DNA of 64,000 nt, taken from contig DXXG01000016.1 in the NCBI GenBank assembly GCA_019416455.1, positions 1 to 64,000 of the forward strand. The letters are read 5' to 3'. Of the stretch, positions 44,026 through 51,753 are shown one piece after another. A model generated the notes under the pieces. That model was not told the DNA's origin, did not search any database, and saw only the letters and a program-made list of their open reading frames with translations. The first letter of the stretch is position 1. Each line of letters starts with the position of its first letter. The DNA comes from Clostridiales bacterium (GTDB taxonomy: Bacteria; Bacillota; Clostridia; Oscillospirales; Acutalibacteraceae). The position numbers and the translations under genes are program-made.

Positions 44026-44900
44026 TTGTTCCGGGTCGCCAGGGAACGAGCCAGTTCCCTCAAGAAAGCAGTGTCTCCGGGAAATGCGTCAAGGGCTTCC
44101 TCTGCTTGGGCAGTGAAACTTTCCACCAACCGCTGAGCTTCCTCAACCCCCAAAAGGGACACGTAATTGCGCTTATCTCGAGCAGAGTCCATCCCCACAT
44201 TTTTCCCCAGGGTGGCCGCGTCCCCCAGCACGTCCAGGATATCATCCCGGATTTGGAACGCCATACCGATCCCTTCCGCATAACGGCGGGCGTTTTGAAG
44301 GGCCTCTTCCCCTGCTCCCGCAGCTGCGCAGCCCATTTGACAGGCAGCAGAGATCAAAGCCACGGTCTTGCCCTCATCCATCTCCCGCAGAAGATCCAAA
44401 TCCACATCTTTGCCCTCAGAATCCAGATCAATACACTGGCCGCCTACCATACCAGCGGCACCGGCGCACTGAGCCAGGATCTTCGCGCCACGCACTGCGT
44501 CAGCGCTGGGGCCAGCAAACTCCAATGCGGTCTCAAAGGCTTTCGTCAAAAGGCCATCCCCCGCCAGAAGAGCCATTGCCTCGCCGTAGACTTTGTGATT
44601 GGCCGGTTTGCCCCGGCGCAGATCGTCGTCATCCATACAGGGCAGATCATCGTGGATCAAGGAATAGGTATGGACCATCTCCACCGCGCATGCAAAAGGC
44701 AGCGCCAGTTTCGGATCACCGCCGCAAAGACGGCAGAATGCCAAGGTCAGCACTGGGCGGATCCGTTTCCCGCCCAACAGCAGACTATACCGCATGGACT
44801 CCTCCACTAAAGCGGTGCGAGAACCTCCCACCGGAGTGGGCATGGATTTGTCCAGTGCTTCTTCCACTTGGGACAGGTAGTTTTCAAAGATCTCCTTCAT
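44022..44900 (-). CDS. ispA: Farnesyl/geranyl diphosphate synthase (polyprenyl synthetase)
   Basis: 292 aa. Condenses isopentenyl and allylic diphosphates. The first Asp-rich motif is HDDLPCMDDDDLRRGKPANH near residue 78; the second is QIRDDILDVLGD near 215. ATG within the xseB end (17-bp overlap). The usual dxs gene after ispA is missing, replaced by an rluA-type gene. Confidence 0.94.
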   Translation of the reverse strand: MKEIFENYLSQVEEALDKSMPTPVGGSRTALVEESMRYSLLLGGKRIRPVLTLAFCRLCGGDPKLALPFACAVEMVHTYSLIHDDLPCMDDDDLRRGKPANHKVYGEAMALLAGDGLLTKAFETALEFAGPSADAVRGAKILAQCAGAAGMVGGQCIDLDSEGKDVDLDLLREMDEGKTVALISAACQMGCAAAGAGEEALQNARRYAEGIGMAFQIRDDILDVLGDAATLGKNVGMDSARDKRNYVSLLGVEEAQRLVESFTAQAEEALDAFPGDTAFLRELARSLATRNK

Positions 44901-45105
44901 GTTGTTCCTCCTGGCTGATCTTGGTCAGTTCCGTCACCTGCTGTTCCGCTTTATCCAACAACTGGTAGCACTGGGCGGAGAGCTTAGCCCCTTCCTCGAA
45001 CAGTTTCATGGAGCTTTCCAAGGTCTCTTCCCCGCTCTCCAGCTTTTCCACGATCTCCTGAAGCCGTTCCATGGCTTCCTCAAATTTCAGTTTTTTCGCT
45101 GGCAA
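44884..45105 (-). CDS. xseB: Exodeoxyribonuclease VII small subunit
   Basis: 73 aa from TTG with AAGGGGG 8 nt upstream. Family core: FEEAMERLQEIVEKLESGEETLESSMKLFEEG, near residues 8-40, split here for length as FEEAMERLQEIVEKLESGEE and the rest. It follows xseA by 3 bp. Confidence 0.94.
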   Translation of the reverse strand: MPAKKLKFEEAMERLQEIVEKLESGEETLESSMKLFEEGAKLSAQCYQLLDKAEQQVTELTKISQEEQHEGDL

Positions 45106-45108
45106 AAC

Positions 45109-46311
45109 TCATTCCCCCTTGTCTAGGATCTGGGCGGAAAGGGATCCCTCCGCCAAACGGATGGTGACTCGTTGACCCGGGTCTACTTCCGACGCTTTCC
45201 GCACCACGCCCTGTTCGCCCATCACCACGGCATAGCCACGGGAAAGCACTTTCAAAGGGCTCAGCGCGTCCAAGGTGCCGGAAAGTACCGCCAGCCGCTT
45301 TTGCTCCCTTTCCAACCGGCGCTGAAGCCCATTTTCCAAGCCCACAGCTAGGTCATTGACTTTCTCTCTTCTCTTAAGAAGAAACTCCTGGGGCGATGCC
45401 AGCGGGGAATCCTGCACCAACAGATCCAGACTTTGCCGAAGATACTCTATCAGTTTGGGACCTTCTTCCCGGAAATATCTTTGATAAGTTGTCACTTGAG
45501 AGAGCTGCTCCCTCCAATCAGGGGTACACAGCTCCGCCGCGGCACTGGGCGTGGGCGCACGGAGATCCGCCACAAAGTCGCAGATAGTGAAATCCGTCTC
45601 ATGGCCCACTGCCGACACCACCGGAATGGAACAGGCAAACACTGCCCGAGCAACAGCTTCATCATTAAAGGCCCAAAGGTCCTCCAAAGAACCGCCGCCT
45701 CTGCCCAGGATGATCACGTCGCAGGCCTTTTGACGGTCCATCTCCCGGAGAGCTTCCACGATCTGCCCTGGTGCCTGCTCACCTTGAACCAACACCGGCG
45801 CCAACACGATCTTCGCTAAAGGCCAGCGTCTGGCAGTGATCTGCAAGATATCCCGGACGGCCGCTCCCGTGGGCGAGGTAATCACTCCGATCCGCTCCGG
45901 GTACGCCGGAATAGGTCGCTTGTGTTCTTGCAAAAACAGGCCCTCTTCCGCCAGGCGTTCTTTCAACTGCTCAAATGCCAAGCTCAAAGCGCCCACGCCT
46001 TCGGGCTGCATATCCTCAGCATACAGCTGATATTGTCCCGACGGCTCATATACGGAGATTCTTCCCCGGATAAGCACTTTCATGCCGTCGCAGGGGTGGA
46101 ATTTCAAACGTCGGGCAGCGGAGGCGAACATCACCGCTTTCAGCACCGACTTATCATCTTTCAGAGAGAAATACAGATGCCCAGACCGGTAGTGGTCCGT
46201 AAAGTTGGATATTTCCCCGGAAATCAAAACGCTTTGGAGCCGTCCGTCTCCCTCGATGAGGGATTTGATAAAGAAATTCACCTGAGATACGGTGAGCACA
46301 GTGTTTCTCAT
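45109..46311 (-). CDS. xseA: Exodeoxyribonuclease VII large subunit
   Basis: 400 aa. N-terminal OB-fold (VSQVNFFIKSLIE... FTDHYRSGHLYFSLKDD), catalytic domain with GVITSPTGAAVRDIL near residue 133, DVIILGRGGGSLEDLWAFNDE near 188 and VSAVGHETDFTICDFVADLR near 225. The C-terminal coiled coil binds XseB. ATGA overlap with the TsaD paralogue upstream. Confidence 0.96.
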   Translation of the reverse strand: MRNTVLTVSQVNFFIKSLIEGDGRLQSVLISGEISNFTDHYRSGHLYFSLKDDKSVLKAVMFASAARRLKFHPCDGMKVLIRGRISVYEPSGQYQLYAEDMQPEGVGALSLAFEQLKERLAEEGLFLQEHKRPIPAYPERIGVITSPTGAAVRDILQITARRWPLAKIVLAPVLVQGEQAPGQIVEALREMDRQKACDVIILGRGGGSLEDLWAFNDEAVARAVFACSIPVVSAVGHETDFTICDFVADLRAPTPSAAAELCTPDWREQLSQVTTYQRYFREEGPKLIEYLRQSLDLLVQDSPLASPQEFLLKRREKVNDLAVGLENGLQRRLEREQKRLAVLSGTLDALSPLKVLSRGYAVVMGEQGVVRKASEVDPGQRVTIRLAEGSLSAQILDKGE

Positions 46312-47246
46312 CTATCCCACCTCTTTCTCCATGCCAAAACCGCCACTCCAGCGGCATTATCGGAAGAAAACTCCGGCGCAGCGAAGTGCCCCCCGTACTT
46401 TTGGCCCAACCGCTGCCGCAGCAGAGAATTAGAGCACACACCCCCGGAGAATACCACTGGCAGATCTCCCAGCTCTTCTAACAGCTTACCGCACATCTTG
46501 TCCAACACCAAAGCGATGGCTTCTAAACAAAACCGAGCGATCTTCTCCGGCGGCTCACCCTTATCCAACAGTGCTTTGCACTGATTCTCGATCCCGGAAA
46601 GGGAGCAATCGCAGCCTTTCAGCACAGGACGGTAGGAAAGTTTCCCCTCCCACTGCAAAGCCAGTTTTTCCAGTGCCGGGCCGCAGGGGAAGGGTAACCC
46701 TAGCATGACCCCCACTCGGTCCACCGCCTGACCAGCTTTTAGATCCAGGGAACGAGCTACCAAGTTTACTTGGGGCATGGCGTCCTCCCCGGGCGTGACT
46801 AAAAGAGCTTCCGTAGTGCCGCCGGAAACATGGAAAGCCAAAAACTTTCGCTCCAACAGCTCCAGTTTTCCTGCGGAATACAGCGCCGCAGCGATATGTC
46901 CCTGCTGATGGGAAAACTCCTCCACCGGTACACCCCAAGCTTTTCCCAAAAGATGAGCGGTATTTTTGCCCACTAAAAAGCAGGGCATATAGGAGTCCTT
47001 CTCCGTCGTAGGAGACACCGACACACCAATCGCTTTGGGCGGTTCTTCCAAACCTTCCAAAATTGGCCCCAGCACCTCCGGCAGCTGCCGCACATGGTGA
47101 AACACCGCGTCACTTTGCCGCAGCCCCTTTTCCCCCGGCTTTACCGGCAAAAGTTTCTTGCGGTTCTCCAGCACCTGTCCCTCTGTGTACAGCGCGGAAG
47201 ATGTTGTATAGTTGCTGGTGTCGATGCCCAGGAAGCGATCACTCAT
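46308..47246 (-). CDS. TsaD/Kae1-like protein (peptidase M22 family paralogue)
   Basis: 312 aa from ATG 47246, overlapping nusB by 8 bp. ASKHA fold: FLGIDTSNYTTSSAL, then the metal-type HxxxH in FSHQQGHIAAAL near residue 106, FHVSGGTTEALLVT near 132, VFSGGVCSNSLLRQRL near 270 and SSDNAAGVAVLA near 293. True TsaD has HLEGH and CTDNAAM at these places, so this looks like a diverged paralogue and not the t6A enzyme. Its place between nusB and xseA repeats in related genomes as far as I recall. Function unknown. Confidence 0.75.
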   Translation of the reverse strand: MSDRFLGIDTSNYTTSSALYTEGQVLENRKKLLPVKPGEKGLRQSDAVFHHVRQLPEVLGPILEGLEEPPKAIGVSVSPTTEKDSYMPCFLVGKNTAHLLGKAWGVPVEEFSHQQGHIAAALYSAGKLELLERKFLAFHVSGGTTEALLVTPGEDAMPQVNLVARSLDLKAGQAVDRVGVMLGLPFPCGPALEKLALQWEGKLSYRPVLKGCDCSLSGIENQCKALLDKGEPPEKIARFCLEAIALVLDKMCGKLLEELGDLPVVFSGGVCSNSLLRQRLGQKYGGHFAAPEFSSDNAAGVAVLAWRKRWDR

Positions 47247-47661
47247 GGGACTTGTCCTTTTCGTCCGCAGGCAGGGATTTAGAGACAGAAGCCAGTACGC
47301 CGTTGATATAGGCGGCGTCATCTTTTCCGCCGTAAACTTTCGCCAGTTCTACCGCCTCATTAATGGATACGCTGTAAGGGATAGACTTTTCCCACATCAT
47401 TTCGTACACAGCCAATCGGAGCAGCGCCAAAGCCACCTTAGAAAGCCGCCGCAGGCTCCAGCCCCGGATATGCTTTTCAATGACTTGATCGATCTCCTCC
47501 CGATGTTCTTCCACGCCTAACGCTTCCCGTTCCACAAACGCGCTGGGCACCAGATCCCGCGCTTCGGCCGCATCGTGAAGGAGGCTGTCCATAGCTTCCC
47601 CACGCACCGCCTGTTCGAACACCAAAATAAACGCCTGTTCCCTTGCTTCCCGTCTCGTCAT
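47239..47661 (-). CDS. nusB: Transcription antitermination factor NusB
   Basis: 140 aa, standard length. MTRREAREQAFILVFEQAV opens the all-helical fold; LRLAVYEMMW and VSINEAVELAKVYGG near residue 96 are family signatures. It acts with NusE on boxA RNA of rRNA operons. GGGAGG site. A terminator hairpin lies only 23 nt upstream of the start, so it might be attenuated or rely on read-through. Confidence 0.95.
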   Translation of the reverse strand: MTRREAREQAFILVFEQAVRGEAMDSLLHDAAEARDLVPSAFVEREALGVEEHREEIDQVIEKHIRGWSLRRLSKVALALLRLAVYEMMWEKSIPYSVSINEAVELAKVYGGKDDAAYINGVLASVSKSLPADEKDKSHE

Positions 47662-47683
47662 AGAGTCAACCTCCCAGAATCAT

Positions 47684-47717
47684 AAAAAAGGCCCGCCGTT
47701 TCCACGGTGAGCCTTTG
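47684..47717 (-). terminator. Terminator upstream of nusB
   Basis: Imperfect stem AAAGGCTCACCG / CGGCGGGCCTTTTTT with one mismatch and one G-U pair, T-run on the minus strand; closes the candidate RNA unit 47684-47866. Confidence 0.75.
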
Positions 47718-47866
47718 CAAACATTAGAACCCTTTCTCGATTGCGTTTTCAAGCTGCACCTGCGGTGGGCGCGTCGCGCACACGGCTTCGCCGCCCGCGC
47801 TTTTCCCTGCCCCATAGCTGGAATCTCCCAGCCCTGGGGCAGACACACCGCGCCATCCGTTAACTG
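47684..47866 (-). ncRNA. Candidate structured small RNA (promoter-to-terminator unit, about 180 nt)
   Basis: No plausible coding frame. On the minus strand it starts after a TATAAT box and ends in a terminator. It folds by eye into a three-way junction: closing stem GCGGTG/CACCGC (47846-47851 with 47762-47767), hairpin A GCCCCA..CTGG/CCAG..TGGGGC (47809-47840) and hairpin B GCGC..CGGC/GCCG..GCGC (47776-47800). Then comes an A-rich single-stranded tail of about 45 nt and the terminator. It could be a stable sRNA (6S RNA size range) or a nusB leader with attenuator. Not matched to a known class. Confidence 0.5.
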
Positions 47867-47871
47867 CTGCT

Positions 47872-47900
47872 ATTATAACACAACCGGTTCAGAAAACCAA
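47872..47900 (-). promoter_or_regulatory. Promoter of the candidate small RNA / nusB operon
   Basis: Minus strand TTGGTT (47895-47900), 17-bp spacer, TATAAT (47872-47877). It begins directly next to the spoIIIAH stop codon. Confidence 0.6.
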
Positions 47901-48464
47901 CTAGTTTGTTCCGATGATTTTGATTTTGTCAGCTGTCAAGCCAGTTTGCTCAATAACGATCTCCTGGACGATCAAGGTATCTGCTTCCTCCACAGTCCCC
48001 GCGATCACCACACTGCACTCCTCCGAATTGATGTAGGCCACGCAGTCGCTGTATCCCTTGGCCTCCAACAGGCTCTCCACGTTGGACTCATCCAAAATGT
48101 TCTGGGCAATAGCGGAAGCCTGATCCACTGCCTGCTGTTTGGCCGCGCTGTCCGACTCCACACTGTTCAGGACTTCATCCAGCAGCTCCAAGGCTTCGTC
48201 TCGGGAATTCTGCCGGTCCACTCTGGCTTGGGAAAGAACATCGGTGGAAGCGGTCTCCGTGGAGTCATCGGACTCCAAGTCGTCATTGACGGTCTCCACA
48301 TAGGTATTGTTTACCAGCTGGGCAGCTCCTAACTGACTGGTCTCTGAAGCGGAATCCCCCACCGGCAGGCGATTTGTCCCGGCAAACTGCCAGTTCAAGT
48401 ATACCGCTGCCCCCAGGGCCAACACCAAAGACGCCAGTACAAGTTGCTTTTTTCCAAATTTCAT
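47901..48464 (-). CDS. spoIIIAH: Stage III sporulation protein AH
   Basis: 187 aa from ATG with GGAGGG. Membrane helix near residues 6-22 (LVLASLVLALGAAVYLNW), then an acidic linker and the ring-forming domain (DRQNSRDEALELLDEVLNS... EECSVVIAGTVEEADTLIVQEIVIEQTGL). It docks with SpoIIQ across the two membranes to form the feeding channel. Last gene of the operon. Confidence 0.92.
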   Translation of the reverse strand: MKFGKKQLVLASLVLALGAAVYLNWQFAGTNRLPVGDSASETSQLGAAQLVNNTYVETVNDDLESDDSTETASTDVLSQARVDRQNSRDEALELLDEVLNSVESDSAAKQQAVDQASAIAQNILDESNVESLLEAKGYSDCVAYINSEECSVVIAGTVEEADTLIVQEIVIEQTGLTADKIKIIGTN

Positions 48465-48510
48465 GGTCGATCCCTCCAAGAATTTTTTCTCATCGTTCTC
48501 TGTCTACGGG

Positions 48511-49056
48511 CTAACCGCTCCCGGTGACGCACACCTTTGTGGAAGAAACATCCAGCGCGGTGCACACTGCCGAAAGGAGTTTTTCCTGGACTAGCGGATT
48601 TCCAGCGAATCGGCTGACCACTACCACGCCTTGGATCCCCGGTTGGGTCTGGGTCACCGTGAGAGCGTACTGATTGCCTTGAGCGTCCTCCATGAGGATG
48701 TGGGATGATTCCCTCTCCTCAGAGGAGGCTCCCTCCTCCTGCTGGGTGCTCCTCCGCTCATCGGACGCGTACTGGCTGCGGCCATTGTCCTCCAGCGTGA
48801 CCACCACCGTGGGGTTCTCCTCTCCGGTGATCGCGGTCACGATCCGGCAAAGATCCGCTTCCAGCTGCTGGCGATAGCTCTCCGCGTCGCTGCTGGAAGA
48901 AGTCTCCGGAGCAGGTTCCTCATCGCCGCCAGGCTCCCAGAAAGAGGAAAGCCCGATCAGAGCGATGCCGCAGATCCCCAAAAGCACCACCAACTTTAAG
49001 GATTTTTCTTTCCGAAACAATCCCAGAAACGACTGTTTCCATTGGGCAAAGTCCAT
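48511..49056 (-). CDS. spoIIIAG: Stage III sporulation protein AG
   Basis: 181 aa. One helix near residues 20-38 (LKLVVLLGICGIALIGL) and a ring-building motif domain with the beta hairpin TVVVTLEDNGRSQYASDE and VVVVSRFAGNPLVQEKL near residue 150. Forms the large ring in the outer forespore membrane. Confidence 0.92.
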   Translation of the reverse strand: MDFAQWKQSFLGLFRKEKSLKLVVLLGICGIALIGLSSFWEPGGDEEPAPETSSSSDAESYRQQLEADLCRIVTAITGEENPTVVVTLEDNGRSQYASDERRSTQQEEGASSEERESSHILMEDAQGNQYALTVTQTQPGIQGVVVVSRFAGNPLVQEKLLSAVCTALDVSSTKVCVTGSG

Positions 49057-49076
49057 TCTTTCTCCTTTCCGGGGCG

Positions 49077-49544
49077 TTAACCATCTGTTTTCACTGTGAC
49101 ACGTACCTCCTCTCCCAGCACATTGCGGAGCAGAACTTCCGCCCGCTCCCCCTCACTGGGATAGGTGAAAGCAGCCGCCACCTCAGTCAATACTATGCTG
49201 CCTTCCTCATTTCTATCTGTCAAAACGAGGATTTCTTTTGCTTCTAATCCCGCCGTAGCCAAAAGCCCCTCCACATACGCCTGAACATCCTGCTGAGCAG
49301 CCTGTTTCACCTGCTCCTCCACATAAGAAGAGAGCTCCTCCTGCTGTCTTTCCACCTCCACACCAGAGAGGGAAAACTCCACATCCAGGGACAAGACCGT
49401 TCCCACTGCCGAGATCAGCAGACTCAGCGCCACAAGGCTCCCCACGAATCGGGTCATCCTGTCCTCAGGGCAGAACTTTCGTACCAACTCTGTGGCGATC
49501 AACACCGTGCAAAGGGTCAGCACGCTTTTCAATACAGTATTCAT
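49077..49544 (-). CDS. spoIIIAF: Stage III sporulation protein AF
   Basis: 155 aa from ATG 49544 (AAAGGAAG), 4-bp overlap with spoIIIAE. Two N-terminal helices (VLKSVLTLCTVLIATELV; FVGSLVALSLLISAVG) and a ring-building motif fold (EILVLTDRNEEGSIVLTEV). Minor component of the SpoIIIA complex. Confidence 0.88.
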   Translation of the reverse strand: MNTVLKSVLTLCTVLIATELVRKFCPEDRMTRFVGSLVALSLLISAVGTVLSLDVEFSLSGVEVERQQEELSSYVEEQVKQAAQQDVQAYVEGLLATAGLEAKEILVLTDRNEEGSIVLTEVAAAFTYPSEGERAEVLLRNVLGEEVRVTVKTDG

Positions 49545-50644
49545 AGACTTCCTTTCACAAAGAGCACTAAAGCCGCACAAACCACCGCCACAGCGCACAC
49601 GCTGACAAGGATCGCCAAGATCATCCTAGTCACAGAAGCACACGCTCCAAACAGGGAACCCAGCCGGGGCGTGTCAAACAGATCCGCTGCCACTTGCCCC
49701 AGAAGGCACACCCCCATCCAGAGAGACGCCTGGATCATTGTGGGGGCGAACACGCAAATAGCTGCTAGGATACCAAAAGCTCCCACTCCAGATTTCACGA
49801 TCTGCACACTGCTTTGGATAGCTGCCACTGCGTCCCCAAAAGCCCCTCCTACAATGGGAATGGCGGAAGAAGCAATGAGCTTTACCGTTTTTCCCGTGGC
49901 TGCGTCCGCCTGAGCGTTGATCACGGTCTGTACTGAGAGGATCCCGGTAAATAGAGTCACTGCCAGCACCAAAAGCCACTTGGTAAAACCGTACAAGCTG
50001 GAAAGGAGACGGTCAAACTTGGCGCCGCAGAGGGACGTGGCCAAAGACAGCATGAGAAAAACATGGAGCAGCGGCATGAGCAGCGCTGAAGAGATAGCGG
50101 GGATCACACTGCCCACCAAAAGAGTCAGGAAACTGTATGAACCGCCCACAACAGTATTCCCCGACGCTACCAGTAAAGCGGAGTACACCGGCACGCTGGC
50201 ACCTAGGAATACGCAAGCGCTTTCCACCACTTCCTCCGAGGCTTGGATCAGTTCCAAAAGGGGAGCCGTCAAGATCCCTGCGCAGGCTAAAGTTCCTGCT
50301 AAGAGAGAAAAGTCACCCTCTTCCTCGAAGCACCCAGCCAACCGGCAGAGGATCACCACCCCCAAAAGCGCTGCCAGCCCCTTGACTGGCGCCGCCAATT
50401 TCTCCCGCAGCAGCTTAGAAAACGTATCCAACAGCGCTTCTCCGCTGTCTCCTTCCCACAGACCATCCTCCGCGCCCGCTTGAGAAAGCAGGTCCTGTGT
50501 CTCTCCGTCCAGAGCATCATACAGTTCCCCCGCTCCGCTCTTTTCATAAACGCCGGATACCTCCTGGGCACTGGCGCAACAAGGAAACAGACAAACAAAA
50601 ACAAGAACCAGGCACGCCAGTAGCAATATCCGTTTCGTCCGCAC
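49541..50644 (-). CDS. spoIIIAE: Stage III sporulation protein AE
   Basis: 367 aa. Signal peptide and about seven membrane helices; conserved stretches FGDAVAAIQSSVQIVKSGVGAFG near residue 260 (broken here as FGDAVAAIQSSVQIVKSGVG) and PAISSALLMPLLHVFLMLS are visible. Polytopic core protein of the SpoIIIA channel. Confidence 0.92.
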   Translation of the reverse strand: MRTKRILLLACLVLVFVCLFPCCASAQEVSGVYEKSGAGELYDALDGETQDLLSQAGAEDGLWEGDSGEALLDTFSKLLREKLAAPVKGLAALLGVVILCRLAGCFEEEGDFSLLAGTLACAGILTAPLLELIQASEEVVESACVFLGASVPVYSALLVASGNTVVGGSYSFLTLLVGSVIPAISSALLMPLLHVFLMLSLATSLCGAKFDRLLSSLYGFTKWLLVLAVTLFTGILSVQTVINAQADAATGKTVKLIASSAIPIVGGAFGDAVAAIQSSVQIVKSGVGAFGILAAICVFAPTMIQASLWMGVCLLGQVAADLFDTPRLGSLFGACASVTRMILAILVSVCAVAVVCAALVLFVKGSL

Positions 50645-50656
50645 AGTTTCACATCC

Positions 50657-51046
50657 TTATATCGTGGCGATCTCGCCCAGATATTCCAAGATCTTCCCCA
50701 CCACAGGCAAAGCTGCCGCCAGCACCGCTCCCCGGGCGGCCAGATCCACCGTGTAGGAAAGGGCCGACTCTCCCCCGTCTTTACACAGCCGAGACACCAC
50801 CTGTCCCACCACCGTGATGCCCACAGCCCGAAGCATCAGTTGGATGGCGTCCCCTTCCAACGCGCCGCTGCCTGCCATGGAGCGAAGCTCTTGAAATAAG
50901 GGAGATGCTTTGTCCAGGATGAGCAGCAGAAGGACCGCCGATGCACCAAGACTGATGAGTAGGGCGTATTCCTTGTTGCTCTTCTGCACCAGAGCGGCAA
51001 ACAACACAGCGCACAGCGCCAGGATCCCAATACCAAACAATTCCAT
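50657..51046 (-). CDS. spoIIIAD: Stage III sporulation protein AD
   Basis: 129 aa from ATG 51046; the frame is open much further upstream but lies across spoIIIAC and AB. Four helices (ILALCAVLFAALVQKSN; LLISLGASAVLLLLIL; AVGITVVGQVVSRLCKDGGESAL; LAARGAVLAAALPVV). Holin-like family member shared with SpoIIIAC. The start is 3 nt after the spoIIIAC stop region. Confidence 0.93.
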   Translation of the reverse strand: MELFGIGILALCAVLFAALVQKSNKEYALLISLGASAVLLLLILDKASPLFQELRSMAGSGALEGDAIQLMLRAVGITVVGQVVSRLCKDGGESALSYTVDLAARGAVLAAALPVVGKILEYLGEIATI

Positions 51047-51048
51047 GG

Positions 51049-51243
51049 CTACAAGGAAAAGATGGACTTGACCGCCTGGAACAAGGCGTCGATCTCCTGG
51101 ATGATCATCATCAGCACTACGATGAGCCCTGCCAAAGTGGTCATCATGGCCTGTTCCTCCCGGCCCGAACGAATGAGGAGCTGATTCAGCACTGCGACGA
51201 TGATGCCTATGGCGGCGATTTGAAATATGAGATCCACTTCCAC
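51049..51243 (-). CDS. spoIIIAC: Stage III sporulation protein AC
   Basis: 64 aa. Two helices around the polar turn NQLLIRSGREEQA, as in all SpoIIIAC proteins; the ending MIIQEIDALFQAVKSIF is also typical. Paralogous to SpoIIIAD. Confidence 0.94.
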   Translation of the reverse strand: MEVDLIFQIAAIGIIVAVLNQLLIRSGREEQAMMTTLAGLIVVLMMIIQEIDALFQAVKSIFSL

Positions 51244-51273
51244 GAGGACGCGCCTCCCTTTCCAGTCCGTTTC

Positions 51274-51753
51274 TTAAATGAGCAGCAGGCATAATGTCAC
51301 GCCGGCAAACAGCCCCACCGCAATGAAGATTTTCGTTTTCTGTTTTGCCTCGTCTTGCGCCTGGGCTAGACGAGGCTCCAAAAGAGAGCGGTAAAGCCCG
51401 ATATGTTCCAGCTGCCCTTGGGTATCGCTGACTCCCAGCCCTGCCGTGAATCCCCGATACCATTCCAGGTCGCCCCCATCCCACAAAAGACACTCCCCGG
51501 CCCGGCTGAGAGCGCCTACCGGATCCAGAAGGAATTCTCCATCACGTTCCGCCAGCCGGCAGAAGGGAGAGTCCTCCCGCTCCAGGATCAGCTCCGCCAC
51601 GCTGCCCGCGGTGTAGCGGATCCCCGTTTGGAAGCCTTGAAGTAGAGCTTTCAAGTCAAGCAACAACCGTACCCGGCGCTTTAACCGGCCTGCCGCCAGA
51701 ATCCCTGCCAACAGCCCGCTGAGAATCAGCAGGGCCGCTCCCAAAACCTCCAC
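51274..51753 (-). CDS. spoIIIAB: Stage III sporulation protein AB
   Basis: About 159 aa from a GTG at 51753 with GGGGGTGAGG 6 nt upstream; a GTG at 51765 lies right on the site. N-terminal helix (LGAALLILSGLLAGILAAG), a helical cytosolic domain, and a C-terminal helix (IFIAVGLFAGVTLCLLLI). Overlaps the end of spoIIIAA by about 98 bp in another frame, which is unusually long. Confidence 0.88.
   Translation of the reverse strand: MEVLGAALLILSGLLAGILAAGRLKRRVRLLLDLKALLQGFQTGIRYTAGSVAELILEREDSPFCRLAERDGEFLLDPVGALSRAGECLLWDGGDLEWYRGFTAGLGVSDTQGQLEHIGLYRSLLEPRLAQAQDEAKQKTKIFIAVGLFAGVTLCLLLI

Noticed and set aside
47666..47848. A 60-codon frame before nusB
   Set aside because: Arg/Lys-rich, no ribosome binding site and runs through the terminator hairpin; the region is better explained as RNA.
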